NCBI GenBank assembly: GCA_041398825.1
Contig: JAWKTX010000003.1
Location: 1 to 64,000 of the forward strand
Direction of reading: 5' to 3'
Origin: Planctomycetaceae bacterium
GTDB taxonomy: Bacteria; Planctomycetota; Planctomycetia; Planctomycetales; Planctomycetaceae
Length of the DNA stretch: 64,000 nucleotides
Shown here piece by piece: positions 17,502 through 25,166 of the stretch. Within the stretch, counting starts at the first letter, position 1; each line of letters starts with the position of its first letter. The translations under genes and the position numbers were made by a program. Below the pieces are notes generated by a model. The model saw only the letters and a program-made list of their open reading frames with translations, had not been told where the DNA came from and searched no databases.

Positions 17502-17880
17502 ACATCACTTTCCGCGGCTGGCTGACGAAAGTCTCCGGAGGGTTCTGATTTGCCAATCTGATTCCCTGACAGTTTCACGACCCGGTGGGGCCGTATTCTG
17601 CCATCTTTTTCCCTTTGCTGCATCATCAAAGGTCATAGCACTGCGGTTCAGGGTTGCCTTTCACACACCTCGGGCCTGCCCGATGCAGGCTGCCCAGTCA
17701 CGATTTACAGCGATGTTGATTACAGCGATGTTGAACCGGAATCCGTGACTCAGTGGGACAAACAAACATGCGTCGATTCCGGGGAGCTATGTTCAGATGC
17801 CCTGGAACGGCCAGCTGACAGCAGTCATTTTGTCGTGGATAGAAAACATCAACTCCTTGAAACGGCTGATACTCTGTCCC
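17502..17880. other. Intergenic, no gene seen
   Basis: This stretch upstream of the DUF1501 gene has no supported gene. A 15-bp unit, TTACAGCGATGTTGA, is repeated twice in tandem at about 17705-17734. Confidence 0.5.
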
Positions 17881-17984
17881 AGCTGTCTGTCAAGGAATCG
17901 TGACAGACGCGCTGGACGGCTGGAAACCGTCGTGATCTATGGTCTCCTGCTCGAGCCAGTCCCGTCTCTCAGCAGGCTGTTAAC
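17881..17984 (-). repeat. Palindromic 105-bp element, copy 2
   Basis: Reverse-oriented copy: CTGTCTGTCAAGGAATCGTG at one end and CTCGAGCCAGTCCCG followed by CTCAGCAGGCTGTTAAC at the other. One outer arm is diverged. It lies 33 bp beyond the stop of the deaminase gene (minus strand) and upstream of the DUF1501 gene. Confidence 0.75.
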
Positions 17985-18016
17985 GTTACGCTAATCACCG
18001 ACAACAACCAAACGGA

Positions 18017-18484
18017 TCAATATTGCAGTCGGTCTTCCTTCTTTGTCCATGCATGCAGAGCGACAAGTGCTTCTTCACGCAGAGCTTGTTGCATGGGAAG
18101 TGTGCGCTCTTCTGCCGGCTTCCGAATCTCACTGTAGAAGTTCCGATCATCAAATCCGGCGGCCGCGGCGTCATCGCAGGTGGCCGCATAGTAGATCTGG
18201 TTTAAATGAGCCCAGTACGCGGCAGCCAGGCAAAGCGGACAGGGCTCACAACTACTGTAGAGCTCGCAGCCGTCCAGTGAATATGTTTTCAGATGCGAAC
18301 ATGCGTCCCGGATCGCTATGACCTCTGCGTGGGCCGTTGGATCGTTCGTGGAAGTAACACGATTCCATCCTCGACCGACGACGATCCCGTTTTGCACGAT
18401 CACAGCACCAAAAGGGCCGCCTTCGTTGGATTCCATCTTTTCAGTCGACAACCGAATCGCTTCTCGAAGAAAGTGGCGGTTCAT
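18017..18484 (-). CDS. Guanine/cytidine deaminase-family nucleoside deaminase
   Basis: The 155-residue protein has the zinc deaminase motifs: HAE at residues 52-54 (proton shuttle Glu54) and PCPLC with Cys82 and Cys85. The context NEGGPFGAVIV, RVTSTNDPTAHAE and CEPCPLCLAAAYWA is characteristic of GuaD-type guanine deaminases and close relatives rather than tRNA adenosine deaminases. The C-terminus lacks the tRNA-binding RR tail of TadA. It would convert guanine to xanthine, or a related base, in the cytoplasm. Substrate assignment is from family resemblance only. Confidence 0.88.
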   Translation of the reverse strand: MNRHFLREAIRLSTEKMESNEGGPFGAVIVQNGIVVGRGWNRVTSTNDPTAHAEVIAIRDACSHLKTYSLDGCELYSSCEPCPLCLAAAYWAHLNQIYYAATCDDAAAAGFDDRNFYSEIRKPAEERTLPMQQALREEALVALHAWTKKEDRLQY

Positions 18485-18666
18485 AAAAACAGTTCCTGCT
18501 GGAAGGGGGGAGCGTCCGGTGGGACTTCAGTGACGAACTCAATCCAAACGGGCGGCACTGAACGTGCGATCTGTGGATAAGAGCAAGTTCGCTACCATTA
18601 GCACGCCTGTGCTCAAACATCGCTGCGCGGCTGCCATTGTGTTGAATGTCCCTTTGATCAATTTCC

Positions 18667-19578
18667 TCATTCATCGAATTTGCATGAAGCTCCCGGCTCT
18701 TTGTCCGTTTGGAACTGGCGCAGGCGCTTCCGGAAGATGCGGATGAGTCGGCTTTGGAAGCGGTAGGGATTCCAAACGACAGCCACCGTACGCATGGGCT
18801 TTTGTCCGGAAAATGAACGGTAGACTCGACGGTTGCTTTGGTCGACGTCGCGGGCCATGGCGGGGATCATGGAGACGCCGTGAGAGAGTGAAACCAGTTC
18901 CTGAACCATTGTCAGTTGGCTGGTTTTCTCCACAGCAACGGGTTGAAAGGAACGCTGGCGGCAGAAGGACACGATGTTTTCCGACAGGCAGTGTGCTTCA
19001 TCCAGCAGAACGAACGGATACGCTTTGACATCGCTGACTCGGATCCTGGCTTTTTCTGTGAGAGGATGTCCCGGCGGCAGAACAAGCAGCAGTTCTTCTT
19101 CGAACAGTTCCTCCACTTCCAGGTACCGCACCGGAACAGGCAGCGCCAGAACCGCCAGATCAATTTCACCCTGAGTACAGGCTTTCAGCAGATCGTCGGT
19201 CGTGCTTTCCTGAACGATCAGCGTCGCTTTCGGAAACTCTTTTGAAAACTGACGCAGAACCTGGGGCAGAAAGTAGGGAGCGATGGTGGGAATCGCGCCG
19301 ACTCGAATGCGACCACTTGCGCCGTCATCTGTGATTTCCGCTTTCGTGTCTTCCAGAATGGTCAGCACCTGCTGTGCTCGGGCCTGCAGCAGAGTTCCGG
19401 CATCTGTCAGTGAAACGGACCGTGTCCTGCGTTCGAACACCGGCTGACCAAGTTCGGCCTCCAGCTTCTGAATCGAACGACTGAGCGCGGGCTGGGAAAT
19501 CGTCAGATCCTCCGCCGCGCGTGAGAAGCTGCCTCGTTCCGCGATTTGCAGGAAGTATCTGAGCTGATCGAGTTCCAC
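18667..19578 (-). CDS. oxyR: OxyR-type LysR regulator
   Basis: The 303-residue protein has the LysR winged HTH at residues 1-60 (QIAERGSFSRAAEDLTISQP) and a periplasmic-binding-like effector domain. The redox pair is visible as Cys197 and Cys206 in HCLSENIVSFC, with the nine-residue spacing of E. coli OxyR Cys199/Cys208. It is transcribed divergently from katG at 19835, the classical OxyR target, so it very likely activates katG on hydrogen peroxide oxidation. The start at 19578 is the natural one (MELDQLRYFLQIAERG). A palindromic element lies in the shared promoter region. Confidence 0.9.
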   Translation of the reverse strand: MELDQLRYFLQIAERGSFSRAAEDLTISQPALSRSIQKLEAELGQPVFERRTRSVSLTDAGTLLQARAQQVLTILEDTKAEITDDGASGRIRVGAIPTIAPYFLPQVLRQFSKEFPKATLIVQESTTDDLLKACTQGEIDLAVLALPVPVRYLEVEELFEEELLLVLPPGHPLTEKARIRVSDVKAYPFVLLDEAHCLSENIVSFCRQRSFQPVAVEKTSQLTMVQELVSLSHGVSMIPAMARDVDQSNRRVYRSFSGQKPMRTVAVVWNPYRFQSRLIRIFRKRLRQFQTDKEPGASCKFDE

Positions 19579-19670
19579 AGAATGGCTCCGTTATCAAGTC
19601 CATGCATTCAGTGCATCAATTGTAGTACAGGAATGCATTGGGTAAATCCGTCGATGCGCCCAATAATCTG
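19579..19670. promoter_or_regulatory. oxyR-katG divergent control region
   Basis: The interval contains ATGCA-TTCAG-TGCAT at 19602-19616 (a 5+5+5 inverted repeat) and a second ATGCATT at 19633-19639, plausible LysR-type half-sites. No -10/-35 pair is unambiguous. The katG start is a further 165 bp away, beyond the palindromic element at 19671-19777. Confidence 0.45.
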
Positions 19671-19777
19671 TTAGCCGCCTGTTGAAAACCGGGACTGGCT
19701 CGAGCAGGAGACCTCAGAACACGATGGTTTTCAGTCCGCCTGCGTGACTGTCCCGGTTTTTCAACGGACAGTTAGCC
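19671..19777 (+). repeat. Palindromic 105-bp element, copy 3
   Basis: A well-preserved copy: GTTGAAAACCGGGACTGGCT and CTCGAGCAGGAGACC at the left, GTCCCGGTTTTTCAACGGAC at the right, flanked by TTAGCC and GTTAGCC. Unlike the other five, it is upstream of both neighbouring genes, sitting inside the oxyR-katG promoter region, 58 bp from the katG start. Confidence 0.85.
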
Positions 19778-19834
19778 GGTTGAGTCCGGAGGAGCCTCGG
19801 AAGAGCTAAAGCCTGCCTGATTAAAGGAGAAACC

Positions 19835-22162
19835 ATGAAAAAGCCAGCGATTATTGCCTGTGGATCGTTCGTCAGTGCGGTATTGATCACTGTCGCGACC
19901 GTTTCGGCCGACGAATCGGAAACCCTCAAAGAAAGCCTCAAACCTATGAATCCAAGCCAATGTCCTGTGATGGGAAATGTTCAGCCCGCGATGGCTCGCC
20001 ACACGGCTGCCGGAGCCATGTCGAACCGCGACTGGTGGCCCGAACAACTGAACCTTCGCATCCTGCATCAGAATTCAGCGAAGGGCAATCCGCTGGGCGA
20101 TGGTTTCAACTACGCCGAAGAATTTCAGAAGCTGGATCTGGAAGCCGTCAAGAAAGATCTTCGGGAACTGATGACGACATCGCAGGACTGGTGGCCAGCT
20201 GACTACGGTCATTACGGCCCACTGTTCATTCGCATGGCCTGGCACAGTGCGGGGACGTATCGAGTGTCCGATGGACGTGGTGGTGCGGGTTACGGGACCC
20301 AGCGATTTGCACCTCTGAACAGTTGGCCGGATAACGCCAACCTGGATAAAGCTCGACGACTGCTGTGGCCCGTTAAGCAGAAATATGGTCAACGCATTTC
20401 CTGGGCGGACCTGATGATTCTGACCGGCAACGTCGCTCTGGAATCAATGGGCTTTCAGACGCTGGGCTTTGGCGGCGGGCGAGCAGACGTCTGGGAGCCT
20501 CAGGAAGACATCTACTGGGGGCCGGAAAGCGAATGGCTGGGAGACCATCGTTACAGCGATGGACACGATCTGCAGAATCCACTGGCTGCCGTACAGATGG
20601 GACTTATCTATGTGAATCCGGAAGGCCCCGGTGGCAAGCCGAGTGCTCTGGAGGCCGCGAAAGATATTCGAGAAACATTTGCTCGCATGGCGATGAATGA
20701 CGAAGAAACTGTGGCACTGATCGCCGGTGGACACACGTTCGGAAAGTCACACGGCGCGGCCAGTGCGGAACATGTGGGGCCGGAACCGGAAGGGGCCGGA
20801 ATCGAGCAGCAGGGGCTGGGCTGGAAGAACTCCTTCGGCAAAGGGAACGCGGAAGACACGATCACCAGCGGTCTGGAAGGAGCATGGTCCACCACGCCGA
20901 CACAATGGTCAAACGGCTACTTCGATAATCTGTTCGGATATGACTGGGATCTGGTGAAGAGTCCGGCCGGAGCGTGGCAGTGGAAGCCGACCGATCCCGC
21001 CGCCGAAGGAACTGTCCCGGATGCTCACGACCCTAACAAGTCGCATGCACCGATGATGTTCACCACGGACATGGCCCTGCGGATGGACCCGGTCTACAAC
21101 CGGATCTCAAAACGCTTTCATGAGAACCCGGACGAATTTGCGGCCGCCTTTGCGAATGCATGGTACAAACTGACACACCGCGACATGGGACCAGTCTCGC
21201 GACTGCTGGGTCCAGACGTTCCTGAACCAAAGATCTGGCAGGACCCGGTGCCAGAGGTGGATCACAAGCTGGTCCGTTTGGAACAGGTTGCCGAACTGAA
21301 GACGACTCTGTTGAATTCCGGCCTGTCAGCGTCGGAGCTGGTGAGGACAGCGTGGGCATCGGCTTCCACATTCCGGGGAACCGACAAACGCGGCGGCGCC
21401 AACGGTGCTCGCATTCGCCTTGCTCCACAGAAGGACTGGGAAGTCAACAACCCGGCCGAGCTGACAAAGGTGCTGAACGTGCTGGAAAACGTCCAGCAGT
21501 CGTTCAACAACGCTCAATCTGACGGAACGAAGGTTTCGCTGGCGGACCTGATCGTTCTGGGTGGTTGTGCTGCCGTTGAACAGGCCGCGAAAGAGGCGGG
21601 CGTTCCGACTGTTGTTCCGTTTACACCCGGTCGAACCGACGCGACTCAGGAAATGACGGACGTCGAATCGTTCTCGGTACTGGAACCGACATCGGACGGA
21701 TTCCGGAACTTTCACGCGCGCGAAATTGATCGGCCTGCGGAAGAACTGCTGATCGATCGAGCTCACAAACTAAGTCTGACGGCTCCTGAAATGACCGTTC
21801 TGATCGGCGGTCTGCGTGTTCTCAACGCCAATTCCGGCCCCGGCCCGCTTGCTCAACTGGGCGTGTTTACTCAGCAACCGGGAACACTGTCGAATGATTT
21901 CTTTGTGAATCTGCTGGACATCGATACCGAATGGCAGAAGTCGGCCGTGTGCGACCACTTCTTCGAAGGTCGCGATCGCAGGACAGGCGAAGTCCGGTGG
22001 ACGGCCAGCCGAGTCGACCTGATCTTCGGCTCGAATTCTCAACTGCGAGCCATCGCTGAAGTCTATGCCGCTGATGACGCACGAGAGAAATTCGTGCACG
22101 ACTTCGTGGCCGCCTGGACAAAGGTCATGGAGCTGGACCGGTTTGAAGTGGCTGGTCACTGA
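19835..22162 (+). CDS. katG: Exported catalase-peroxidase
   Basis: The 775-residue protein is a full two-domain catalase-peroxidase (heme enzyme decomposing hydrogen peroxide). It carries a signal peptide, MKKPAIIACGSFVSAVLITV and ATVSA, so it is exported, unlike most KatG. Distal residues Arg133, Trp136 and His137 are in FIRMAWHSAGTYR. The Trp-Tyr-Met adduct would be Trp136, Tyr259 (GLIYVNPEGPGG) and Met285 (RMAMND). The proximal heme ligand is His300 in AGGHTFGKSHG. The C-terminal half is the usual degenerate duplicate. An AAAGGAG site precedes the ATG. Divergent OxyR suggests peroxide control. No partner gene is co-transcribed. Confidence 0.97.
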   Translation: MKKPAIIACGSFVSAVLITVATVSADESETLKESLKPMNPSQCPVMGNVQPAMARHTAAGAMSNRDWWPEQLNLRILHQNSAKGNPLGDGFNYAEEFQKLDLEAVKKDLRELMTTSQDWWPADYGHYGPLFIRMAWHSAGTYRVSDGRGGAGYGTQRFAPLNSWPDNANLDKARRLLWPVKQKYGQRISWADLMILTGNVALESMGFQTLGFGGGRADVWEPQEDIYWGPESEWLGDHRYSDGHDLQNPLAAVQMGLIYVNPEGPGGKPSALEAAKDIRETFARMAMNDEETVALIAGGHTFGKSHGAASAEHVGPEPEGAGIEQQGLGWKNSFGKGNAEDTITSGLEGAWSTTPTQWSNGYFDNLFGYDWDLVKSPAGAWQWKPTDPAAEGTVPDAHDPNKSHAPMMFTTDMALRMDPVYNRISKRFHENPDEFAAAFANAWYKLTHRDMGPVSRLLGPDVPEPKIWQDPVPEVDHKLVRLEQVAELKTTLLNSGLSASELVRTAWASASTFRGTDKRGGANGARIRLAPQKDWEVNNPAELTKVLNVLENVQQSFNNAQSDGTKVSLADLIVLGGCAAVEQAAKEAGVPTVVPFTPGRTDATQEMTDVESFSVLEPTSDGFRNFHAREIDRPAEELLIDRAHKLSLTAPEMTVLIGGLRVLNANSGPGPLAQLGVFTQQPGTLSNDFFVNLLDIDTEWQKSAVCDHFFEGRDRRTGEVRWTASRVDLIFGSNSQLRAIAEVYAADDAREKFVHDFVAAWTKVMELDRFEVAGH

Positions 22163-22490
22163 TGATGTACCAAGCCGGTGCTGAGAAGGTGTATGGTACT
22201 TGGCCTGTGAGCGGGGGCAGGTGGGAATCCTGTCTCCGCTATGGTTCCACGCGGTCAACACAACTGCCTGAACCCGGAATAAACAAGAGCAAGAGTCTGT
22301 CGAGTACAACCGGATTCGGTGAGATCCTCGTTTGCTAAGGCTCCAGCCGCGAATTGCGAATTCTTCGAGTCGGCATTTCCGGGTTCCTGTCAATCGGATG
22401 AATTCATTCCGCAGTGTGACAGTCCTGAATCTTTGCCCGGGGGCGTGATGACCGTAGATATGGGTTCTTCCACAGATCGACGGCCACCTG
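22163..22490. other. Intergenic 3' of katG
   Basis: No gene is supported. It contains a 12-bp GC-rich hairpin (22210-22240) and leads into palindromic element copy 4. Confidence 0.5.
22210..22240 (+). terminator. Hairpin downstream of katG
   Basis: AGCGGGGGCAGG pairs with CCTGTCTCCGCT (12 bp including two G-T pairs) around a 7-base loop, 48 bp after the katG stop. There is no T-run behind it, so it may be a stabilising 3' hairpin rather than an intrinsic terminator. Confidence 0.45.
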
Positions 22491-22590
22491 ACAGCCTGTT
22501 CAAAACGAGACCGGCTCGAGCAGGAGACCTCAAAAGTGCAAGGTTTACAGCCGTCCACCGTGTCTGTTCCGATTCTTCAACGGACAGCTT
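22491..22590 (+). repeat. Palindromic 105-bp element, copy 4
   Basis: A diverged copy: CAGCCTGTTCAAAACGAGAC and CTCGAGCAGGAGACCTC at the left, CTTCAACGGACAG at the right. It is in the gap between katG and the PEP-CTERM gene. Confidence 0.7.
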
Positions 22591-22882
22591 GTCGAATCGG
22601 AAATCAGGACTGTGCGGATTCGTTGCCTGTTGGCAACCCTTCTTGTTGAGTTGTGGCAACGGCTCTGACCGATGCGAAGCCTGACCAACTGATTCCGGCA
22701 ATAGCGCTAATACTGCTCTAAGTTTTTTGCCTGCATGGCTCTTTGCGGGAAGACTTGGTTACGTCCGAACGGGCGGTGGTCATCGCAGCTCGCATTTGGA
22801 TGAGGGCAATGGTTTGTTGCCCTCGATCGCAGACATTGTTGGCTGCGGCATCGTCATCGAACAGATGAAAGGAAGAAGAGTT

Positions 22883-23179
22883 ATGAAAACGGTGAAAGCA
22901 TTGTTCCTGACGGGAGCAATCGTTGCCGTGCTGGGGCAGCCATGCGAAGCCGCATGGTCGTGGTCTGGCTTTTTCGGAGGCGGAACATCGAGCGGCTGGG
23001 GCTCGACAACCACTTACACGACGACCTCTACAACCAGTGGCACGACAAGTGGTGGATCGACCAGTGGTGGTGGAACACCAGCTGTTCCGGAACCAGGGAC
23101 GATGGTGCTGATGGGCACGGCACTGGCTGCTGCCGGATTTCGGCGGTATCGATCGGCAAAAACAACCGCAGAAGCATAG
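22883..23179 (+). CDS. Short PEP-CTERM protein
   Basis: Starting at 22883 behind AGGAAGAAGAG gives 98 residues. There is a signal peptide (MKTVKALFLTGAIVAVLGQP), a very short mature part that is almost entirely Gly/Ser/Thr (a TTTYTTTSTTSGTTSGG-like run, residues 36-62), then the sorting signal VPEPGTMVLMGTALAAAGF with tail RRYRSAK. The protein is little more than a low-complexity, probably glycosylated linker carrying an exosortase signal. It is directly upstream of the exosortase gene, from which a terminator-like hairpin separates it. Such a cognate substrate beside the exosortase is common. Confidence 0.88.
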   Translation: MKTVKALFLTGAIVAVLGQPCEAAWSWSGFFGGGTSSGWGSTTTYTTTSTTSGTTSGGSTSGGGTPAVPEPGTMVLMGTALAAAGFRRYRSAKTTAEA

Positions 23180-23242
23180 TTTGGAGGATCCTGCCTGATC
23201 GGATGTTGCGAACCTCGGAATTGCGAGGTAAGCATCAATGAG

Positions 23243-23268
23243 AGAGCTGCGGCGTGAGCCGCAGCTTC
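23243..23268 (+). terminator. Hairpin between PEP-CTERM gene and exosortase
   Basis: AGAGCTGCGGC pairs with GCCGCAGCTTCT around a GTGA loop, about 65 bp beyond the PEP-CTERM stop. A smaller hairpin, CCTCGGAATTGCGAGG, lies at about 23213-23228. The absence of a long T-run makes termination partial or uncertain. Confidence 0.55.
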
Positions 23269-23389
23269 TCTTGATCCGGCCGTGGCAGATGAAGGCCGGA
23301 GACGTCGGCGATTCCACGGATTCAAACGGTGGTTTACGACGGTTCACAGATCGTCAGGCACAGTGATTGTTCAAGGAGTGGATTTTGGC

Positions 23390-24337
23390 ATGATAAAAAC
23401 CAGAGAATCTGATTCTTGTCAGCCAGACCTCTTATCTTCCGGGCAGACTCCCTTTGGGCTCATAGGTATTCTTGCCGTGGTTTTCGCCTGGGCATGGTGG
23501 CCTGTTTTTCAGGTGCTTGGCGTGCGTTGGTCTCAGGACCCTCAGTATTCGCATGGCTACTTTGTCCCATTCATTGCCGCTTACATTCTGTGGATTCGGT
23601 TATCTAAGGTCTCCAGGACTTCATCGCATCCAGCATGGACCGGGTTATTGCTTGTGGCGTCCGGTGCAGTAGCCTATCTCCTGGGCGCGCATCTGTATTT
23701 TGAATGGCTCGAACATATTTCGATGCTCCCTATTCTGATGGGGATATCACTCCTGCTGGGAGGGCGATGGCTGTTCCGTGTTTGCCTCCCGGCGGTGGCG
23801 TACCTGGCCTTCATGATTCCAATGCCGTATTCCCTTGAGACGGCGATGGCAATGCCCCTCCAGTCGCTTGCAGGCAGATGCTCGGAGTTTCTGCTTCAGA
23901 TCCTGGGAATTGCTGCCATTCGTAACGGAAACCTCATCCGCGTGGAAGAACACGTGCTGGGTGTTGCTGAAGCCTGCAGTGGAATGCGGATGCTGGTGGT
24001 GTTTTTTGCAGTTTCTGCTGCGATTGCTTTGGTTGTGGAACGCAATTGGATTGAGAAACTATTCGTCATTCTAAGCGCCGTACCGATCGCACTATTCTGC
24101 AACGTGGTGAGAATCACGGTGACTGGCGTCCTGTATTCGGTAGCAGGCCGCGAACTGGCCGAGAAGGTATTTCATGACGTTGCAGGCTGGTTAATGATGC
24201 CCGCGGCACTGGGGCTGGTTTGCGCAGAACTCAAGTACCTTTCGCTCGTATTCCCCGCACATTCAGGTCAATACGCATTCAGTCGCCCGGCGATTGTCCC
24301 TGCAAACCCCGCAACCTCTTCAGGAGGAGTTGCCTGA
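23390..24337 (+). CDS. Exosortase (transpeptidase of PEP-CTERM proteins)
   Basis: With the ATG at 23390 (AAGGAG 11 bases upstream) the product is 315 residues with about eight membrane helices. The catalytic triad is visible: Cys196 in VAEACSGMRML, Arg241 in CNVVRITVTG and His262 in KVFHDVAGW. Other conserved family parts are YSHGYFVPFIAAYILW and FMIPMPY. Exosortases cut PEP-CTERM proteins in the inner membrane, and the likely substrate lies immediately upstream. The next gene overlaps its stop codon (TGATG), so it is translationally coupled to the EpsI-like protein. Confidence 0.93.
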   Translation: MIKTRESDSCQPDLLSSGQTPFGLIGILAVVFAWAWWPVFQVLGVRWSQDPQYSHGYFVPFIAAYILWIRLSKVSRTSSHPAWTGLLLVASGAVAYLLGAHLYFEWLEHISMLPILMGISLLLGGRWLFRVCLPAVAYLAFMIPMPYSLETAMAMPLQSLAGRCSEFLLQILGIAAIRNGNLIRVEEHVLGVAEACSGMRMLVVFFAVSAAIALVVERNWIEKLFVILSAVPIALFCNVVRITVTGVLYSVAGRELAEKVFHDVAGWLMMPAALGLVCAELKYLSLVFPAHSGQYAFSRPAIVPANPATSSGGVA

Positions 24338-24990
24338 TGAATTCCCGCGTACTCCTGCTGGCTGCAATCGTGACGGTGGCCGTTACAGGGCTGGCACATG
24401 GCTGGAGGACCGATCGCTGGTCGACGAATCCCGCCATCGCTGATGCTGTCGAGCGACTCACTGAGATTCCTCCGCAGGTTGGTCGATGGACATCCATTGA
24501 CCAGAAACTCTCGGATGTGGAACTGAATGTCGGAGAAATTCGTGGTTATGTGAAGCGCGAATACAAGCATCTCGATACGGGGGCGACCGTTCATCTGCTG
24601 CTGGTGACCGGAGAATCCGGCCCTGTTGCGGTACACCCACCAACAGCCTGCTTCACCGCGCGGGGATATCACGCGACCAGTTCTCCTTCGATTTGGGCGC
24701 CTCTGCCGTCTGATTTTGATGACCGATTTCTGCAGGCTGACTTCAGAAATACTGCGGTCGACGACTCAACTTTCGTCCGGGTCTACTGGGCGTGGAGATC
24801 TGATAGCAATTGGCAGGTACCAGACAATCCTCGCCTGTTCTTTGCCGGTTCCCCGCATCTGCACAAACTGTATCTGTCAGAACAATGGGTCCGGACTGGT
24901 TTCTCCGACTCTGGCCCCGGTGCAGCGAAATTGCTCATGCAGGAACTGCTGCCACATATCAACACTGCTCTGGCTGGAAGTCATCCATAA
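24337..24990 (+). CDS. EpsI-like exosortase-associated protein
   Basis: The start codon overlaps the exosortase stop, preceded by AGGAGGAG. The 217-residue product has an N-terminal membrane anchor (residues 3-20) and the EpsI/DUF3485 pattern: PPQVGRWTSIDQKLSDVE, VHLLLVTGESGPVAVHPP with the conserved HPPxxC (TACF), and VRVYWAWRSDSNWQVP. EpsI proteins are fused to or encoded next to exosortases and assist extracellular polysaccharide-linked sorting. Their exact activity is unproven. Fourth member of the cluster is the TPR gene beyond the palindromic element. Confidence 0.85.
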   Translation: MNSRVLLLAAIVTVAVTGLAHGWRTDRWSTNPAIADAVERLTEIPPQVGRWTSIDQKLSDVELNVGEIRGYVKREYKHLDTGATVHLLLVTGESGPVAVHPPTACFTARGYHATSSPSIWAPLPSDFDDRFLQADFRNTAVDDSTFVRVYWAWRSDSNWQVPDNPRLFFAGSPHLHKLYLSEQWVRTGFSDSGPGAAKLLMQELLPHINTALAGSHP

Positions 24991-25028
24991 GTAAATCGCC
25001 GCGTTGGATTGCAAATCCGATCAGGTGA

Positions 25029-25131
25029 ACAGCCGTTTGAAAAACGGGACTGCCTCGAGCGGGAGACCTTAAGACACGATGGTTTCCAGTCCTCTTGCGT
25101 GCCTGTCCCTGTTTTTCAAGGGACAGTTAGG
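25029..25131 (+). repeat. Palindromic 105-bp element, copy 5
   Basis: CAGCCGTTTGAAAAACGGGA and CTCGAGCGGGAGACC at the left, CCTGTTTTTCAAGGGACAG at the right. It lies 39 bp beyond the EpsI stop and 36 bp before the TPR start, so it splits what otherwise looks like one operon. Confidence 0.8.
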
Positions 25132-25166
25132 TGGACCTGGGAGTTGCGGGGACGGGACAAAAACTA

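Noticed and set aside
25131..25166. GTG start for the TPR gene at 25131
   Set aside because: It lies at the edge of a palindromic element; 25167 is a better start.
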